From Vibrio zhugei (GTDB lineage: Bacteria; Pseudomonadota; Gammaproteobacteria; Enterobacterales; Vibrionaceae), in assembly GCF_003716875.1 (NCBI RefSeq), contig NZ_CP033078.1, positions 1,302,001 through 1,366,000 of the forward strand: 64,000 nucleotides of DNA, written 5' to 3'. This document shows, piece after piece, positions 47,207 to 57,948 of this stretch. Every line of letters starts with the position of its first letter. The first letter of the stretch is position 1. Below the pieces are notes generated by a model, which had not been told where the DNA came from, made no database searches, and saw only the letters and a program-made list of their open reading frames with translations. The position numbers and the translations under genes were made by a program.

Positions 47207-48607
47207 TTAGTAGTTGGCGTTACGTGGCGTACGCGGGAAAGGAATCACGTCACGAACGTTACCCATGCCAGTAACATAAGACACCAAACGTTCAAAACCT
47301 AGGCCAAAGCCTGCATGAGGAACGGTGCCGTAACGACGTAAGTCACGATACCAGTTCATGTCTTCTGGAGCGATATTCATGGCACGCATGCGCTCGTCAA
47401 GCACATCTAGGCGTTCTTCACGTTGAGAACCACCGATAATTTCACCGATACCTGGAGCCAAAACGTCCATGGCGGCAACGGTTTTACCATCTTCATTCAT
47501 ACGCATGTAGAAGGCTTTAATGTCTTTTGGATAGTTTTTAACAATAACCGGGGCTTTAAAGTGTTCTTCAGCAAGGAAACGTTCGTGCTCAGACGCAAGA
47601 TCAATGCCCCATTCAACAGGGAATTCAAACGTTTTGCCCGATTGAATAAGGATATCAATGGCATCGGTGTAATCAACTTGCGCAAAGTCTGACTCAACAA
47701 ACTTTTCAAGGCGAGTAACGGCTTCTTTATCGATACGTTGCGCGAAAAACTCAAGGTCATCACGACGCTCTTCAAGCACGGCTTTAAACACATACTTAAG
47801 CATATCTTCAGACAATTTGGCGATGTCTTCTAAATCGGCAAACGCGACTTCAGGTTCCACCATCCAAAATTCTGCTAAGTGACGGCTAGTATTGGAGTTC
47901 TCGGCGCGGAATGTTGGGCCAAACGTGTACACTTTAGAGAGAGCACATGCATACGCTTCACCGTTTAACTGGCCGGATACAGTTAGAAAGGTTTCTTTAC
48001 CAAAGAAATCTTCGTTGTAATCCACTTTACCCGCATCGGTTAAAGGCAAGTTTTCCAAATCCAGTGTTGAAACGCGGAACATTTCACCGGCACCTTCTGC
48101 ATCAGCAGCAGTAATCAATGGCGCGGATACCCAGAAAAACCCTTGTTCGTGATAAAAACGATGGATCGCTTGGGATAGACAATGGCGGACACGGGCTACC
48201 GCACCGATAACGTTGGTACGCGGACGTAGATGCGCGACTTCACGAAGATATTCAATCGAGTGACGCGTTTTCGCCATAGGGTAAGTATCAGCATCTTCTA
48301 CCCAACCCACCACATTCACCGATGTTGCTGCGAGTTCGAAGTCTTGGCCTTTTGCTGGAGACGCAACAATCGTACCCGTCACTTCCACAGAACAACCTGT
48401 TGTCAGTTTTAGGACTTCGTTCTCATAATTATTCAGATTATTCGGAACCACGGCCTGAATCGGGTTGAAACAAGAGCCGTCGTAAATGGCGAGAAAAGAG
48501 ATTCCAGCTTTGGAATCACGACGTGTGCGAACCCAGCCACGAACAGTGACTTCACTGTCAACTGCGAGCTTTCCGCTTAGTACGTCTGTTACAGGCGCGT
48601 AAGTCAT
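47207..48607 (-). CDS. asnS: Asparaginyl-tRNA synthetase
   Basis: AsnS charges tRNA-Asn. The 466-residue protein has an OB-fold anticodon domain at the start ([20 protein letters not shown]) and a class II core: motif 2 in [21 protein letters not shown] (core [13 protein letters not shown]) and motif 3 [10 protein letters not shown]. The ending [15 protein letters not shown] is typical of AsnRS. A single gene with a terminator. Confidence 0.97.
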   Translation of the reverse strand: MTYAPVTDVLSGKLAVDSEVTVRGWVRTRRDSKAGISFLAIYDGSCFNPIQAVVPNNLNNYENEVLKLTTGCSVEVTGTIVASPAKGQDFELAATSVNVVGWVEDADTYPMAKTRHSIEYLREVAHLRPRTNVIGAVARVRHCLSQAIHRFYHEQGFFWVSAPLITAADAEGAGEMFRVSTLDLENLPLTDAGKVDYNEDFFGKETFLTVSGQLNGEAYACALSKVYTFGPTFRAENSNTSRHLAEFWMVEPEVAFADLEDIAKLSEDMLKYVFKAVLEERRDDLEFFAQRIDKEAVTRLEKFVESDFAQVDYTDAIDILIQSGKTFEFPVEWGIDLASEHERFLAEEHFKAPVIVKNYPKDIKAFYMRMNEDGKTVAAMDVLAPGIGEIIGGSQREERLDVLDERMRAMNIAPEDMNWYRDLRRYGTVPHAGFGLGFERLVSYVTGMGNVRDVIPFPRTPRNANY

Positions 48608-49100
48608 GTTTTGTTATGTCTCCATAGAAGTAAAAATACAATCTCGCGTGGTTTTTGCCCAATCTTGAGCGAAAAACAGCCAAAACATCGAGTTGTAGGG
48701 GATTTTACAATTGCGATGCTCCATATTACCTGTCAATTCCTAGGCTTCAAGCCTTAATATGAGGAAACTGGATATTATTTAAGCAATTGACATTGTTGCT
48801 CTTAGTTTACGCTCTGCGGGTAAGGATGAGTTGCAACTCACAAATAATTAATTTCCTGTTCGCATTAATTCAATATGCAGCAACTATCACAGTCTTTTCG
48901 TCTCACTTGTTAGACATTTACATCGTGTTGCATATCTTCGTTTAAAGCACACACATCGCCTGAATATTAAATGAATAATAACTCAGGAATACAATTATAT
49001 AACTATATTTGAATGTATAAACAATGACCGAATTTCTCTTGTTTTCCTCGCAGAATGAAGAGAAATGAATGGGTTTTCCCGTGCGTATGAGGAAGTGGTA
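48608..49100. other. Intergenic region, asnS / binding-protein gene
   Basis: A gap of nearly 500 bp holding the asnS promoter (-) and the promoter of the binding protein/chemoreceptor pair (+). It is A/T-rich in its second half. I see no further gene. Confidence 0.5.
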
Positions 49101-50102
49101 ATGAGTCGTATGGTTCGAGTTGCCAAAAAAAGGGCAATCAATGTATTAAAAGGTGAAAAGGTCGTCCCCCCAGTACAACGTTGGATGATGCGTCTATTCG
49201 TTATTCTCAACGTGTGTCTATTCAGTGCTTATGCGAATGCAACGTTTTTTGCCGTCTCGGTGAGTTCGCAAGATAACTTTAGGAATTCCATTACTGACAG
49301 TATTGAAGAGGCGGTAGACGCTCGTCACGATTATGTGTACGTCGACGATGTGGACAATGATTTTGATGAGCAAGTGAAACAGATTCAACATTATATTGAT
49401 TCTGGAGCCGATGCTGTGGTGGTGTTTGCCACTGGCACCCATGAGCAAAATAAACAGTTGCTTGAATTTGCTAAAGATGTCCCATTAGTGTTTGTCAACA
49501 CTGAGCCCGTTGCGGATTTGTCTACGATGCCCGCGAATACGGTTTATGTTGGCTCAAATGAGGTCGACTCTGGGACGATGCAAATGGAGGCGTTGGCGCA
49601 ATTGGCCGGTTATCAAGGCAAGGTCGCTTTGCTCAAAGGTGAAATGAATCATCCGGCGGCGATTACTCGGACTAAGGATGTGTATGATGTTGTTGCAAAA
49701 TATCCCAATCTCTCGGTGGTAGCGGCAGAAACCGGAAATTGGCAACGTAACCAAGGATATAATATTGTCGAAAAATGGATCAAAGATAATCTCGATTTCA
49801 ATATCTTAGTGTCAAATAATGACGAGATGCTCATGGGGGGACTCATGGCATTACGTGATAACGGTAAAGACGTGAAGTCTTATTACACTGGCGGAATTGA
49901 CGGAATATATGATGCACTTTTAGAGATGGACAAAGGCAATTTAGACATCACTGTATTGCAAGACGGGAAAGGGCAAGGAAAAGCCGTGGTCGACATGACT
50001 TATCGTTTGCTTAATCACCAAAGCGTTAAAAACCCTCATTGGGTACCGTTTAAGTTAATCACAAAAGAGAATTACAAGCTGTTGCTCGACGGTGAACAAT
50101 AG
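49101..50102 (+). CDS. Periplasmic sugar-type binding protein partnered with a chemoreceptor
   Basis: A 333-residue type 1 periplasmic binding protein (Peripla_BP_4). Signals: ATFFAVSVSSQDNFRNS start of the first lobe, GADAVVVFATGT, TVYVGSNEVDSG, and VSNNDEMLMGGLMALRDNG in the second lobe. The signal peptide core (RLFVILNVCLFSAYANA) is preceded by an unusually long basic stretch. ATG 49101 has GAGGAAG upstream; starts at 49065 or 49188 (MMRLF, a normal 20-residue leader) are possible. No ABC permease or ATPase is nearby; the next gene, 36 bp on, is a chemoreceptor, so a sensing role is likely. Confidence 0.8.
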   Translation: MSRMVRVAKKRAINVLKGEKVVPPVQRWMMRLFVILNVCLFSAYANATFFAVSVSSQDNFRNSITDSIEEAVDARHDYVYVDDVDNDFDEQVKQIQHYIDSGADAVVVFATGTHEQNKQLLEFAKDVPLVFVNTEPVADLSTMPANTVYVGSNEVDSGTMQMEALAQLAGYQGKVALLKGEMNHPAAITRTKDVYDVVAKYPNLSVVAAETGNWQRNQGYNIVEKWIKDNLDFNILVSNNDEMLMGGLMALRDNGKDVKSYYTGGIDGIYDALLEMDKGNLDITVLQDGKGQGKAVVDMTYRLLNHQSVKNPHWVPFKLITKENYKLLLDGEQ

Positions 50103-50138
50103 TTGAGTCATGGACGTTAAGAATTGGAGTAACAGATT

Positions 50139-52127
50139 ATGTCATTAGTCTATCGAATTATTATGGGCTTTGCCGTATTGGTCATATTTTTACTGGGGCT
50201 TGTTGGCGTTAACTATTTTTCTGTGGGAAAAATTGAGTCCGACCTTGGTCAAGTGACCGATGTAGCGTTTCCAATTAATCAGAAAGTGGCGAGCCTACGG
50301 AGTGATATGCTCCAGCAAAATAACTACGTTATTGGTGTGTTTGCTGAGACATCCGTTTCACGTATTAATCAACTAGAGAAGGATTTTCAGCAACAAGGCG
50401 ATAAAATTGATCGCAATATCGAACAATTAAAAGTGCAAGCGCTGAATAATAATGGGGCGCTTGAAACCAAATTAACCGCGATAGAAGCTTTACGCACGCA
50501 ATATACGAAGGCCAGTAAGGCGTTATTGAGCATTCACCGTGAACTGCTGGTCAATGCGAGTGCGATTGATCGCCATAGTAAGGTGATTAATAACATTGAT
50601 CAGCGCCTTACCTACTATTTATCAAAATACTCGAAAGAACGTTACTATCAAGATAATCCCAATTTCAAATCCACCATTACTGGCTTAAACCGCGAGGCGA
50701 CCCAAGTTCTTAAAGCGTTTAGTCAATATATGGTCAGTCGCGATTTGCAAGCGCTGACGAAGCGCTTAGATGGAATGGATATTGTGATTAAAAATCGCTT
50801 TGAAGCGATTAAAGATAACAGTGCCGATATGGGCAAGTTATTCAGCGTCATGTTAGTTCCGCTCTTGCATGAAATGACCGCAGAGGATGGCTTGTATCAT
50901 CTTTATCTGAATCAGCATCGTTTAGAACAAGAAACGAATGTGAACCTTGCCAGCATCCGCTCTGATACGCAAAAACTGCAAAGTACCATGATTGAGTTTG
51001 ATCAAGCTGCGGCGCATATGGCCGAACAGGCACGCAATCGTACTCATAGCAGTATTGTGTTTATTAAGAATGCCATGTTTACTGTCAGTGCGATTGCTCT
51101 TGTGATTGCGGTTCTTGTGTCGCTCTGGATCGCGAAATGGGTACGCAAAGCCATTGGCGATTTCAAACGGGCACTGATTAAAATGACCGAAGGCGATTTA
51201 ACCGTCACGTTCCAGCAAGCGTCAAAAGATGAATTTGGAGAGCTCGGCCGTTATCTTAATGGGTTGGTGATCAATTTACGCAGTACCTTCACGCAGTTGA
51301 CTGATTCGGCGCAAATGCTCTCACAAGTGGCGGACAGTAATGCCTCCATCAGTAATACGACCACTGCTGCGGTTTCAAATCAACGTTCGTTATTAGAAAC
51401 CACGGCCTCTGCCATGACAGAAATGGAAAGTTCGGTGTCTGAAGTGGCTCAGCGTGCGCAAGATACCATGATGTCTGCAGAGCAAGCGCACAGCCAGACA
51501 AAAGAGGTTGGCTCCAGTATTGAACAAGCCATTGCAAATATTAAAGAGCAAGCAGAGCAAATCGAGAAAACATCAAAAACTGCGATTGAGTTGAATGAGT
51601 ATGGTGAGAAAATAGATACGATCATCGATACGATTCAAAACATCGCAGAGCAAACAAACTTGCTCGCGTTGAATGCGGCGATAGAAGCGGCTCGAGCGGG
51701 CGAACAAGGTCGCGGGTTTGCTGTTGTCGCGGATGAGGTGCGCAACCTTGCCAGTCGCACCAAACAATCGACCGAAGAAATTCAGCAAATGATTGAAATC
51801 ATGCAACGCTTGATTAAAGCGGTTGTGGACGTCATCAATGTGAACTTGAGCAAAAACGACTCCAACATTGCCGTCTCCGAGCAAGCTGGCCAAGGGCTGG
51901 TGGCGATGAGTCAATTGATTGGTCAGATCGTCGATATGAACATGCAAATCGCCACTGCCACCGAAGAGCAGAGTTCGACGGCTAAAGAGATCAGTCGCAG
52001 TGTGGTAGACATCAGCGACTCAGCGGAAGAAACGGCTGCAGGGGCGGCAAGTAACGCCAAGTCAAGTGATGAACTGCGCGACCAAGCTCGCCGACAGCTT
52101 GCTCTTATAGAACAATTCAACGTCTAA
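50139..52127 (+). CDS. Methyl-accepting chemotaxis protein with long helical-bundle sensor
   Basis: A 662-residue chemoreceptor. Helix 1 (about residues 8-28), an all-helical periplasmic region of about 280 residues without Cache motifs (helical-bimodular, McpS-like), helix 2 (about 313-333), HAMP, and a signalling domain with [20 protein letters not shown]. The gene starts 36 bp after the binding-protein gene, same strand, with a terminator after it. The receptor may read ligand through the loaded binding protein. Confidence 0.92.
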   Translation: MSLVYRIIMGFAVLVIFLLGLVGVNYFSVGKIESDLGQVTDVAFPINQKVASLRSDMLQQNNYVIGVFAETSVSRINQLEKDFQQQGDKIDRNIEQLKVQALNNNGALETKLTAIEALRTQYTKASKALLSIHRELLVNASAIDRHSKVINNIDQRLTYYLSKYSKERYYQDNPNFKSTITGLNREATQVLKAFSQYMVSRDLQALTKRLDGMDIVIKNRFEAIKDNSADMGKLFSVMLVPLLHEMTAEDGLYHLYLNQHRLEQETNVNLASIRSDTQKLQSTMIEFDQAAAHMAEQARNRTHSSIVFIKNAMFTVSAIALVIAVLVSLWIAKWVRKAIGDFKRALIKMTEGDLTVTFQQASKDEFGELGRYLNGLVINLRSTFTQLTDSAQMLSQVADSNASISNTTTAAVSNQRSLLETTASAMTEMESSVSEVAQRAQDTMMSAEQAHSQTKEVGSSIEQAIANIKEQAEQIEKTSKTAIELNEYGEKIDTIIDTIQNIAEQTNLLALNAAIEAARAGEQGRGFAVVADEVRNLASRTKQSTEEIQQMIEIMQRLIKAVVDVINVNLSKNDSNIAVSEQAGQGLVAMSQLIGQIVDMNMQIATATEEQSSTAKEISRSVVDISDSAEETAAGAASNAKSSDELRDQARRQLALIEQFNV

Positions 52128-52147
52128 TTCTATAGGTCGGATAAGAC

Positions 52148-52175
52148 AAAAGGGAGCATTGGCTCCCTTTTTTAT
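52148..52175. terminator. Bidirectional terminator
   Basis: AAAAGGGAGC / GCTCCCTTTT stem with a short loop and T-run, between the chemoreceptor and the peptide transporter operon. Confidence 0.88.
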
Positions 52176-52237
52176 GGATGGTATTTAACGTATGGTTCAG
52201 CTCACTGTTTATCTAGCAGCGTTGACAGTGTCAAGGT

Positions 52238-53062
52238 TCAGGTTAGCTGTGCAGCGCGATGCTTTTTACGATCTTTGGGATGAGAAATGGGAATGGCGGA
52301 TAACAATGTACGAGTATAGTCATGCTCCGGATTTTGATAGAGGGACACGGCGTCTTTCATTTCTACTATTTTACCAAAATACATGACCGCAACCGTATCT
52401 GACACGTGTCTGACTACCGATAAATCGTGTGAAATAAAAATCATGGCAAGATTCATTTCTTGCTGCAGTTTCAGTAATAAATTTAAAATTTGCGCTTGTA
52501 CGGAAACATCTAGCGCGGAGACGGATTCATCACAGATCAACAATTTCGGTTTCAGTGCGATGGCGCGAGCGATACCAATACGCTGGCGCTGTCCTCCTGA
52601 AAATTCATGCGGATACCGACTGACCGCGTTTTCAGGTAGCCCGACCTTAACCAACAATTCTTTAACCCATTGTTGTCGCTCGGCCTGGGTGCCGATGCCA
52701 TGAATATCGAAGGGCTCTTGTATGATCATTCCAATATTATGACGCGGATTCAGTGACTCCATGGGATCTTGAAACACGATTTGCATTTCGCGGCGCAAGG
52801 GAGCCATTTGCTTGGGGGTAAAATCAGTAATATCTTTACCTTCAAAGTAGATACGTCCTTCCGTTGGCTCAAACAGTTTTAGAATGGTCCGCCCCAAGGT
52901 ACTTTTTCCGCAGCCAGATTCGCCGACCAAGCCAAGCGTTTCACCTTGTTGCAACGAAAAAGACACGCCATCGACCGCCTTAATGACGTAGCCTTGATTG
53001 AAAAGGCGCTTGCCTGATACAAAGTGCTGTTTAATATTATCGATTTTTAATAGTTCAGCCAT
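52238..53062 (-). CDS. Peptide ABC transporter ATPase (OppF/DppF type)
   Basis: The second ATPase of the peptide transporter, 274 residues. Walker A GESGCGKST, signature FSGGQRQR, Walker B LLICDESVSALD and the His switch FISHDLSVVRH are present. The protein ends soon after the opp-type C-terminal zone without the full cysteine cluster. Start ATG 53062 follows AGAGGATC. Last gene of the five-gene operon, about 100 bp after the first ATPase. Confidence 0.92.
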   Translation of the reverse strand: MAELLKIDNIKQHFVSGKRLFNQGYVIKAVDGVSFSLQQGETLGLVGESGCGKSTLGRTILKLFEPTEGRIYFEGKDITDFTPKQMAPLRREMQIVFQDPMESLNPRHNIGMIIQEPFDIHGIGTQAERQQWVKELLVKVGLPENAVSRYPHEFSGGQRQRIGIARAIALKPKLLICDESVSALDVSVQAQILNLLLKLQQEMNLAMIFISHDLSVVRHVSDTVAVMYFGKIVEMKDAVSLYQNPEHDYTRTLLSAIPISHPKDRKKHRAAQLT

Positions 53063-53164
53063 ACGATCCTCTTGATGTCTGTCCTGATAACCATAAGTCA
53101 TCTACACAGTTGTCCAAAATAGGGTGAGATAGAGAGTGCGATACAGTTGGTGGATGACATAGGG

Positions 53165-54019
53165 TTATACAAATGCATCATCAGGAAGTGTTTTGATGTC
53201 AATCATCTGTTTGGGGGCACTGTCTAAGCGTGGCATTAATCCGAGTAGCTTTTCTGTATAGGGGTGCTTAGGATGGTCGAACAATTCAAAAATCTCGCCA
53301 TATTCGACAATACGACCGTTATACATCACGGCGACATCATCACAAACCTCGGCTACGACACCCAGATCATGCGTAATAAAAATCATCGCCATCCCTGTTT
53401 CCGCCTGTAAGTCATTCATTAAATCGAGAATGGACGCTTGTACTGTGACATCGAGTGCGGTTGTCGGCTCATCACAGATCAAAATATCGGGTTTGCAGGC
53501 AAGAGCCATTGCGATCATCACGCGTTGACGCATCCCCCCCGATAGGTTATGAGGATATTCATCCAGGCGTTTTTCGGGCAGGGGAATACGTACTTTCTCC
53601 AGCATTTCTAGGGCAACCGCATTGCGGGCTTTCTTATTGAGCTCTGGGCGATGTAATTCCAGTATTTCGTGTAACTGACGTCGTATTGTATGGACTGGGT
53701 TGAGGGCGGTCATCGGATCTTGAAAAATGATCGAAATACGGTTGCCGCGCATTTGCCAGAGTTTCTTTGCTGGTAAGGTAACGGTATCCACGTCGCGGTA
53801 CAAAATGCAGCCTTTCGTCACTTGTCCATAAGGCTGCGGAAGCAGCCCCATGATGGACATCGCTGTGACACTTTTACCGCTTCCCGATTCTCCGACTAAT
53901 CCTAATGTTCGTCCGGCGTAGACAGTGAGGTCCACGCCATGAAGTACTTCGACAATGTCATCATCGTTCGCAAAAGAAACATGTAAATCTTTGACCTCAA
54001 GGATGATCTCTTTACTCAT
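53165..54019 (-). CDS. Peptide ABC transporter ATPase (OppD/DppD type)
   Basis: A 284-residue ATPase. Walker A GESGSGKS, signature LSGGMRQR, Walker B ILICDEPTTALD and the His switch FITHDLGVVAEV are all visible. Start ATG 54019 has GGGAG upstream and overlaps the binding-protein stop by 8 nt. It pairs with the OppF-type ATPase to drive the two permeases. In E. coli YejF the two ATPases are fused; here they are separate. Confidence 0.92.
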   Translation of the reverse strand: MSKEIILEVKDLHVSFANDDDIVEVLHGVDLTVYAGRTLGLVGESGSGKSVTAMSIMGLLPQPYGQVTKGCILYRDVDTVTLPAKKLWQMRGNRISIIFQDPMTALNPVHTIRRQLHEILELHRPELNKKARNAVALEMLEKVRIPLPEKRLDEYPHNLSGGMRQRVMIAMALACKPDILICDEPTTALDVTVQASILDLMNDLQAETGMAMIFITHDLGVVAEVCDDVAVMYNGRIVEYGEIFELFDHPKHPYTEKLLGLMPRLDSAPKQMIDIKTLPDDAFV

Positions 54020-55859
54020 CGCTCGCTCCCATTTTAAAACGATCATCAATGATGGTGACAGGAGGGAAGGTCTTTCCTTGGTCTATCGCTTTTTGTGTCT
54101 CTTCTTTCGTTTGGCTATCAATCCAAAAATTCGAGATACCAATGGGCGAAAACAGACCTTCTGTGCGTTTGGTCATGGCATGCTTCGGAAATTTCAACCA
54201 ACGCCAATAAGCTTCACGTGTATATGGCACCATATAACCGGGAACAATTAAGTATTCATTGGCCACTTTTTCTAAAATCTGATGAGAGAGTTTTTGTTTA
54301 GCCTTCACGTCAAATTCATGATCATATTGGTCAATCAATTGATCCATTTGTGGATTACTGTAGTTGGTGAAGTTATTGCTCTGTGGTTTCGCATTGACCG
54401 AGTCTAAGTATTCCCAATACGCTGGAACTTCGCCTCCGCCCATGTGTAAAAATGCAATTTGATGCTTTTTCTCAAGCATGTATTTGAATGCGGATGAGCC
54501 GTCCAATAGATTGAGTGTGAACTCAAGGCCGGCTTTTTTGGCTTGCTCTTTTAAATAGGCTATGCGGCGAGTATGCAGCCTGCTGCTGTAGGTAATGGCA
54601 ACACTCAAGCGCTGCCCCTTATCATTGATGCGAATGCCATCTGGACCAATATGGTCAAACCCTGCTTTATTAAAGAATTCGATCGCGCGCTTAGGGTCGA
54701 AGGTTGGGGCTGTCTCATCTTTAATATCGTAGTCGCCATGACCATAGCCCATGGCACTTGGCAGTCGCATATAATCGCCGCGCAGTACTTGTTTTATCAT
54801 GCCATCAACATCTGTCGCGTAGGTAATTCCAGCACGGATATCACGATTGCTTAGTAAAGGATCTTTGGTATTCATCCACAATCCGCCAGCACCTTGTGGT
54901 GTTTGGTTGTAACCCCAGAACTTATCGATATATCCATTTTGATAAGGAGAGGTATTCGACTTTTCATGCCATAGGGAAGGAAGAACTAATCCGAAGGTAT
55001 CGAGGTTACCGCGTTCAAAGTGCTTACGTGCAATATCCGCATCGCGGATCACGCGATAATTCACTTTTTCAACGTTATAGCGGTTTTTATAATAGCGATT
55101 GTGGTAACCCCACCAGTTTTTGACGTGCTTGAAAACAACCTGCTTACCACGTTTGATCTTATCGATATAGTAAGGACCTGTTGTGGGTTCGGTTTTAAAA
55201 TTATAGCGACGAACGAAATCATCCGGTATGCCATCATGATTTTTGTCGTTCTTTATTTTAGCAAAGAAGTGTTTTGGACGGGGTTGCACGCCATTACTCG
55301 GCATATTGATTTGAATCATCAGTTCATCATGAGTCATCTTAGTGGCAGACTTGATGGCGATGGTGTAGTCATCATACTTAATGACATCAGTGATTTTGTT
55401 GGTAAAAAAGTCGTTATACCAAGGATCAACAATGTCTTTTGAACGGTTGTAAGTCAGCATAAACAAGTAGTCATCTGCGGTGACTTTTTCACCGTCGGAC
55501 CAACGTGCTTGTGGATCGAGTTTAAAATACACGGTTTGGTGATCGTCACCATAGGCCCAAGCGGTGGCCAGTTGCGGGATCCATTTTCCAGTATTCGGGT
55601 GGCGTCCAGCCAGTTTTGGTACATTATCCATTAAATAAGCTCGGAAGCCGGAGTTGGCATCAGGCCCTACGCTACGCAATGTTTGTGGAAAGCTCATCAT
55701 AAAGGTGTGGAAAGTGCCGCCAAATTGCGCTTTGTCGGAAGCAAATAGTGGTTCATCATCATGATGTATCCACTGCAATTGAGTCGGCAGGTTGGCCGCA
55801 GAAACACCACTCGAGAGTGCGCTTAGCAGAGCTAACGTAGTAAGAGATAATCCTTTCAT
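54012..55859 (-). CDS. Periplasmic peptide-binding protein, YejA-like (SBP family 5)
   Basis: A 615-residue family 5 solute-binding protein. Signal peptide with probable cleavage after GVSA (residue 21). Motifs: KLDPQARWSDGEKVTADDYLF (core ARWSDGEKVTADD), NKDIGVT-like second-lobe features, and GPYYIDKIKRGKQVVFK. Length and segment order are close to E. coli YejA (604), whose transporter imports peptides such as microcin C. Third gene of the operon; overlaps the OppD-type gene by 8 nt. Confidence 0.9.
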   Translation of the reverse strand: MKGLSLTTLALLSALSSGVSAANLPTQLQWIHHDDEPLFASDKAQFGGTFHTFMMSFPQTLRSVGPDANSGFRAYLMDNVPKLAGRHPNTGKWIPQLATAWAYGDDHQTVYFKLDPQARWSDGEKVTADDYLFMLTYNRSKDIVDPWYNDFFTNKITDVIKYDDYTIAIKSATKMTHDELMIQINMPSNGVQPRPKHFFAKIKNDKNHDGIPDDFVRRYNFKTEPTTGPYYIDKIKRGKQVVFKHVKNWWGYHNRYYKNRYNVEKVNYRVIRDADIARKHFERGNLDTFGLVLPSLWHEKSNTSPYQNGYIDKFWGYNQTPQGAGGLWMNTKDPLLSNRDIRAGITYATDVDGMIKQVLRGDYMRLPSAMGYGHGDYDIKDETAPTFDPKRAIEFFNKAGFDHIGPDGIRINDKGQRLSVAITYSSRLHTRRIAYLKEQAKKAGLEFTLNLLDGSSAFKYMLEKKHQIAFLHMGGGEVPAYWEYLDSVNAKPQSNNFTNYSNPQMDQLIDQYDHEFDVKAKQKLSHQILEKVANEYLIVPGYMVPYTREAYWRWLKFPKHAMTKRTEGLFSPIGISNFWIDSQTKEETQKAIDQGKTFPPVTIIDDRFKMGASDE

Positions 55860-55880
55860 AAACGAATCCTTGTTATGAGA

Positions 55881-56924
55881 TTATGTATAACGTGTGAATT
55901 TTTTTGGATCGAAAGCAGCACGTACCGCTTCACCAATAAATGTCACCATGACCAATATCGCCACGATGGAACACACCACCGACGATACAATCCATGGTGA
56001 ATCTAAGTTGGACTTGCCTTGTTGTAACAGTTCTCCCCAACTCGGGGTTGGCGGCATCAAGCCTAATCCAAGATAATCGAGTGCCGTGAGCGCAGTAATA
56101 TTGCCGGCAATAGCAAAGGGCGCTAATGTCACAACCATGACCATGGTATTGGGTAGAATGTGTTTAAATATAATGCGTGTTGAAGACGCGCCCAATGCTT
56201 TCGCCGCCATTACATAATCACGAGCCGCTTCTTTGTAGGTCATGGTCCGCATATACCAAGTAATGCCTATCCAATTAAACAATACGTTGATCGCGACAAA
56301 GAGAGAAAAGCTCGGTTGTATAATTGAGACTAAGATCATAATGACGTAAAGAAACGGCACCATCGACCACACTTCAATAAACCGTTGAAAAAACATATCG
56401 AATTTGCCGCCGATGAAGCCCATTGCACACCCAATGGTAATCCCAATCATGAAGGATAAAACCATGGTAATGAGAGCAAAACCGATGGCGGTTCGAAATC
56501 CGTAGACTAAGCGTGCCAATATGTCACGTCCTATTACGTCGGTACCCAGGTAGTGTTGATCCTGTGCACTAGGAGAGGTTGGGGGATAGTGGCCACTAAA
56601 ATCTTGCTCTAAAGGATTAAAAGGGACGAGAGGCATAATGACGTAATTGTCCGTGTTCTGCGCGGCAAATGTTTTTTGCAGTTTTCGGTAATTTGCCTCA
56701 CCACTACCAGACTGACCAAACTCGTTAGCTTGATGAACGCGACTGAATACCGGGAAATAATAATGACCTTGATAATGTACAACAAGCGCTTGGCTATTAA
56801 TGAATAGTTCAGCAACCAGTGAAAGAAGAATGAAAATAGACAGAATAATAAAAGAGTAATACCCGCGACGAATTCGTTTAAAATTCGTTATCTTCTTGCG
56901 AGTTAATGGGCTGACTGCAAACAT
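55881..56924 (-). CDS. Peptide ABC transporter permease, YejE/OppC type
   Basis: A 347-residue inner-membrane permease: helix 1 near residues 25-47, a periplasmic stretch (with HYLGTDVIGRDILARLVYG, the OppC-type loop), then five helices. The cytoplasmic EAA loop (YVMAAKALGASSTRIIFKHILPN; core AAKALGASSTRII) contacts the ATPase. It lies 1 bp after the upstream permease and 21 bp before the binding-protein gene. Confidence 0.93.
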   Translation of the reverse strand: MFAVSPLTRKKITNFKRIRRGYYSFIILSIFILLSLVAELFINSQALVVHYQGHYYFPVFSRVHQANEFGQSGSGEANYRKLQKTFAAQNTDNYVIMPLVPFNPLEQDFSGHYPPTSPSAQDQHYLGTDVIGRDILARLVYGFRTAIGFALITMVLSFMIGITIGCAMGFIGGKFDMFFQRFIEVWSMVPFLYVIMILVSIIQPSFSLFVAINVLFNWIGITWYMRTMTYKEAARDYVMAAKALGASSTRIIFKHILPNTMVMVVTLAPFAIAGNITALTALDYLGLGLMPPTPSWGELLQQGKSNLDSPWIVSSVVCSIVAILVMVTFIGEAVRAAFDPKKFTRYT

Positions 56925-56925
56925 G

Positions 56926-57948
56926 CTAGGCTCCGAATTTTACACGAGGATCGACTAATGCAACGCAGATGTCTGACAATATATTGCCAAGCATTAATAA
57001 GATTGCGTTAATGGCAACAATGCCCATTACAACAGGATAATCCCGCTCCATAATGGACTCATACCCTAATAATCCAATGCCATCGATATTGAATATGACT
57101 TCAATGAGAAATGAGCCTGTCATGAAAAATAACAGTGAGTTGCCAAAGTGACTGGCGACTGGAATTAAGCTATTTCTCAAGGCGTGTTTTCGTACGGCAG
57201 TTCTAAATGGTAATCCTTTGGCGATAGCCGTACGGATATAATCTGACGACAAGTTCTCCATAAGGTTGTTTTTCATTGTCATTGTCAGCATGGCAAAATC
57301 GCCAATTAAATAACAAGTGAGTGGTAATATGGCATGCCACATAATATCTTTGAACTGCAAATAGGTAGAGGTCATGTCATCATAATCATCACTCACAAAG
57401 CTCCCCATAGGCAACCATTCGAGTTGATAACTAAAGAAGGTGATTAATAATACACCAACCACATATCCAGGCAGGGCGAAACCAATGAAGATCATAACAG
57501 AAGAGGTTGAGTCGAATAATGAACCGTGTTTCATCGCTTTCCAATATCCCAAAGGAATTGAAATGAAATAGCTAATGAAAAAGGTCATGGCGCCATAAAA
57601 TAAAGATACGGGCAAACGCTCGGCTATCATATCTGTGACGGGCTCGTAATAACGTGTGGATTCCCCGAGGTCGAGATGTACGAGTTTGGTCAACCACTCA
57701 ATGTAGGCAGTTGTTACCGGTTTATCTAACCCATAAAAAGCATTTAATTCAGCAATTTGGTCAGGGGATAGCGCGTTAGAGTGCCCGCCAGAGACTGCTG
57801 CGCCACCCTCGTTTTGAGACTGCATCTTTGAAATCATGCGCTCAACAGGGCCGCCAGGAACAAAGCGAGTGATAGCAAAAATTAATACCGTAATACCCAA
57901 AAAGGTCGGAATAATTAATGCGAAACGCCGCAAAAAGTAAGACAGCAT
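56926..57948 (-). CDS. Peptide ABC transporter permease, YejB/OppB type
   Basis: A 340-residue permease, first gene of the operon. Helix 1 is at residues 9-29, followed by the periplasmic domain with LNAFYGLDKPV, then five helices and the EAA loop YIRTAIAKGLPFRTAVRKHALRN (core AKGLPFRTAVRKH). Start ATG 57948 follows GGAG; an upstream ATG adds 11 unsupported residues. The ending DICVALVDPRVKFGA is usual for the family. Confidence 0.93.
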   Translation of the reverse strand: MLSYFLRRFALIIPTFLGITVLIFAITRFVPGGPVERMISKMQSQNEGGAAVSGGHSNALSPDQIAELNAFYGLDKPVTTAYIEWLTKLVHLDLGESTRYYEPVTDMIAERLPVSLFYGAMTFFISYFISIPLGYWKAMKHGSLFDSTSSVMIFIGFALPGYVVGVLLITFFSYQLEWLPMGSFVSDDYDDMTSTYLQFKDIMWHAILPLTCYLIGDFAMLTMTMKNNLMENLSSDYIRTAIAKGLPFRTAVRKHALRNSLIPVASHFGNSLLFFMTGSFLIEVIFNIDGIGLLGYESIMERDYPVVMGIVAINAILLMLGNILSDICVALVDPRVKFGA

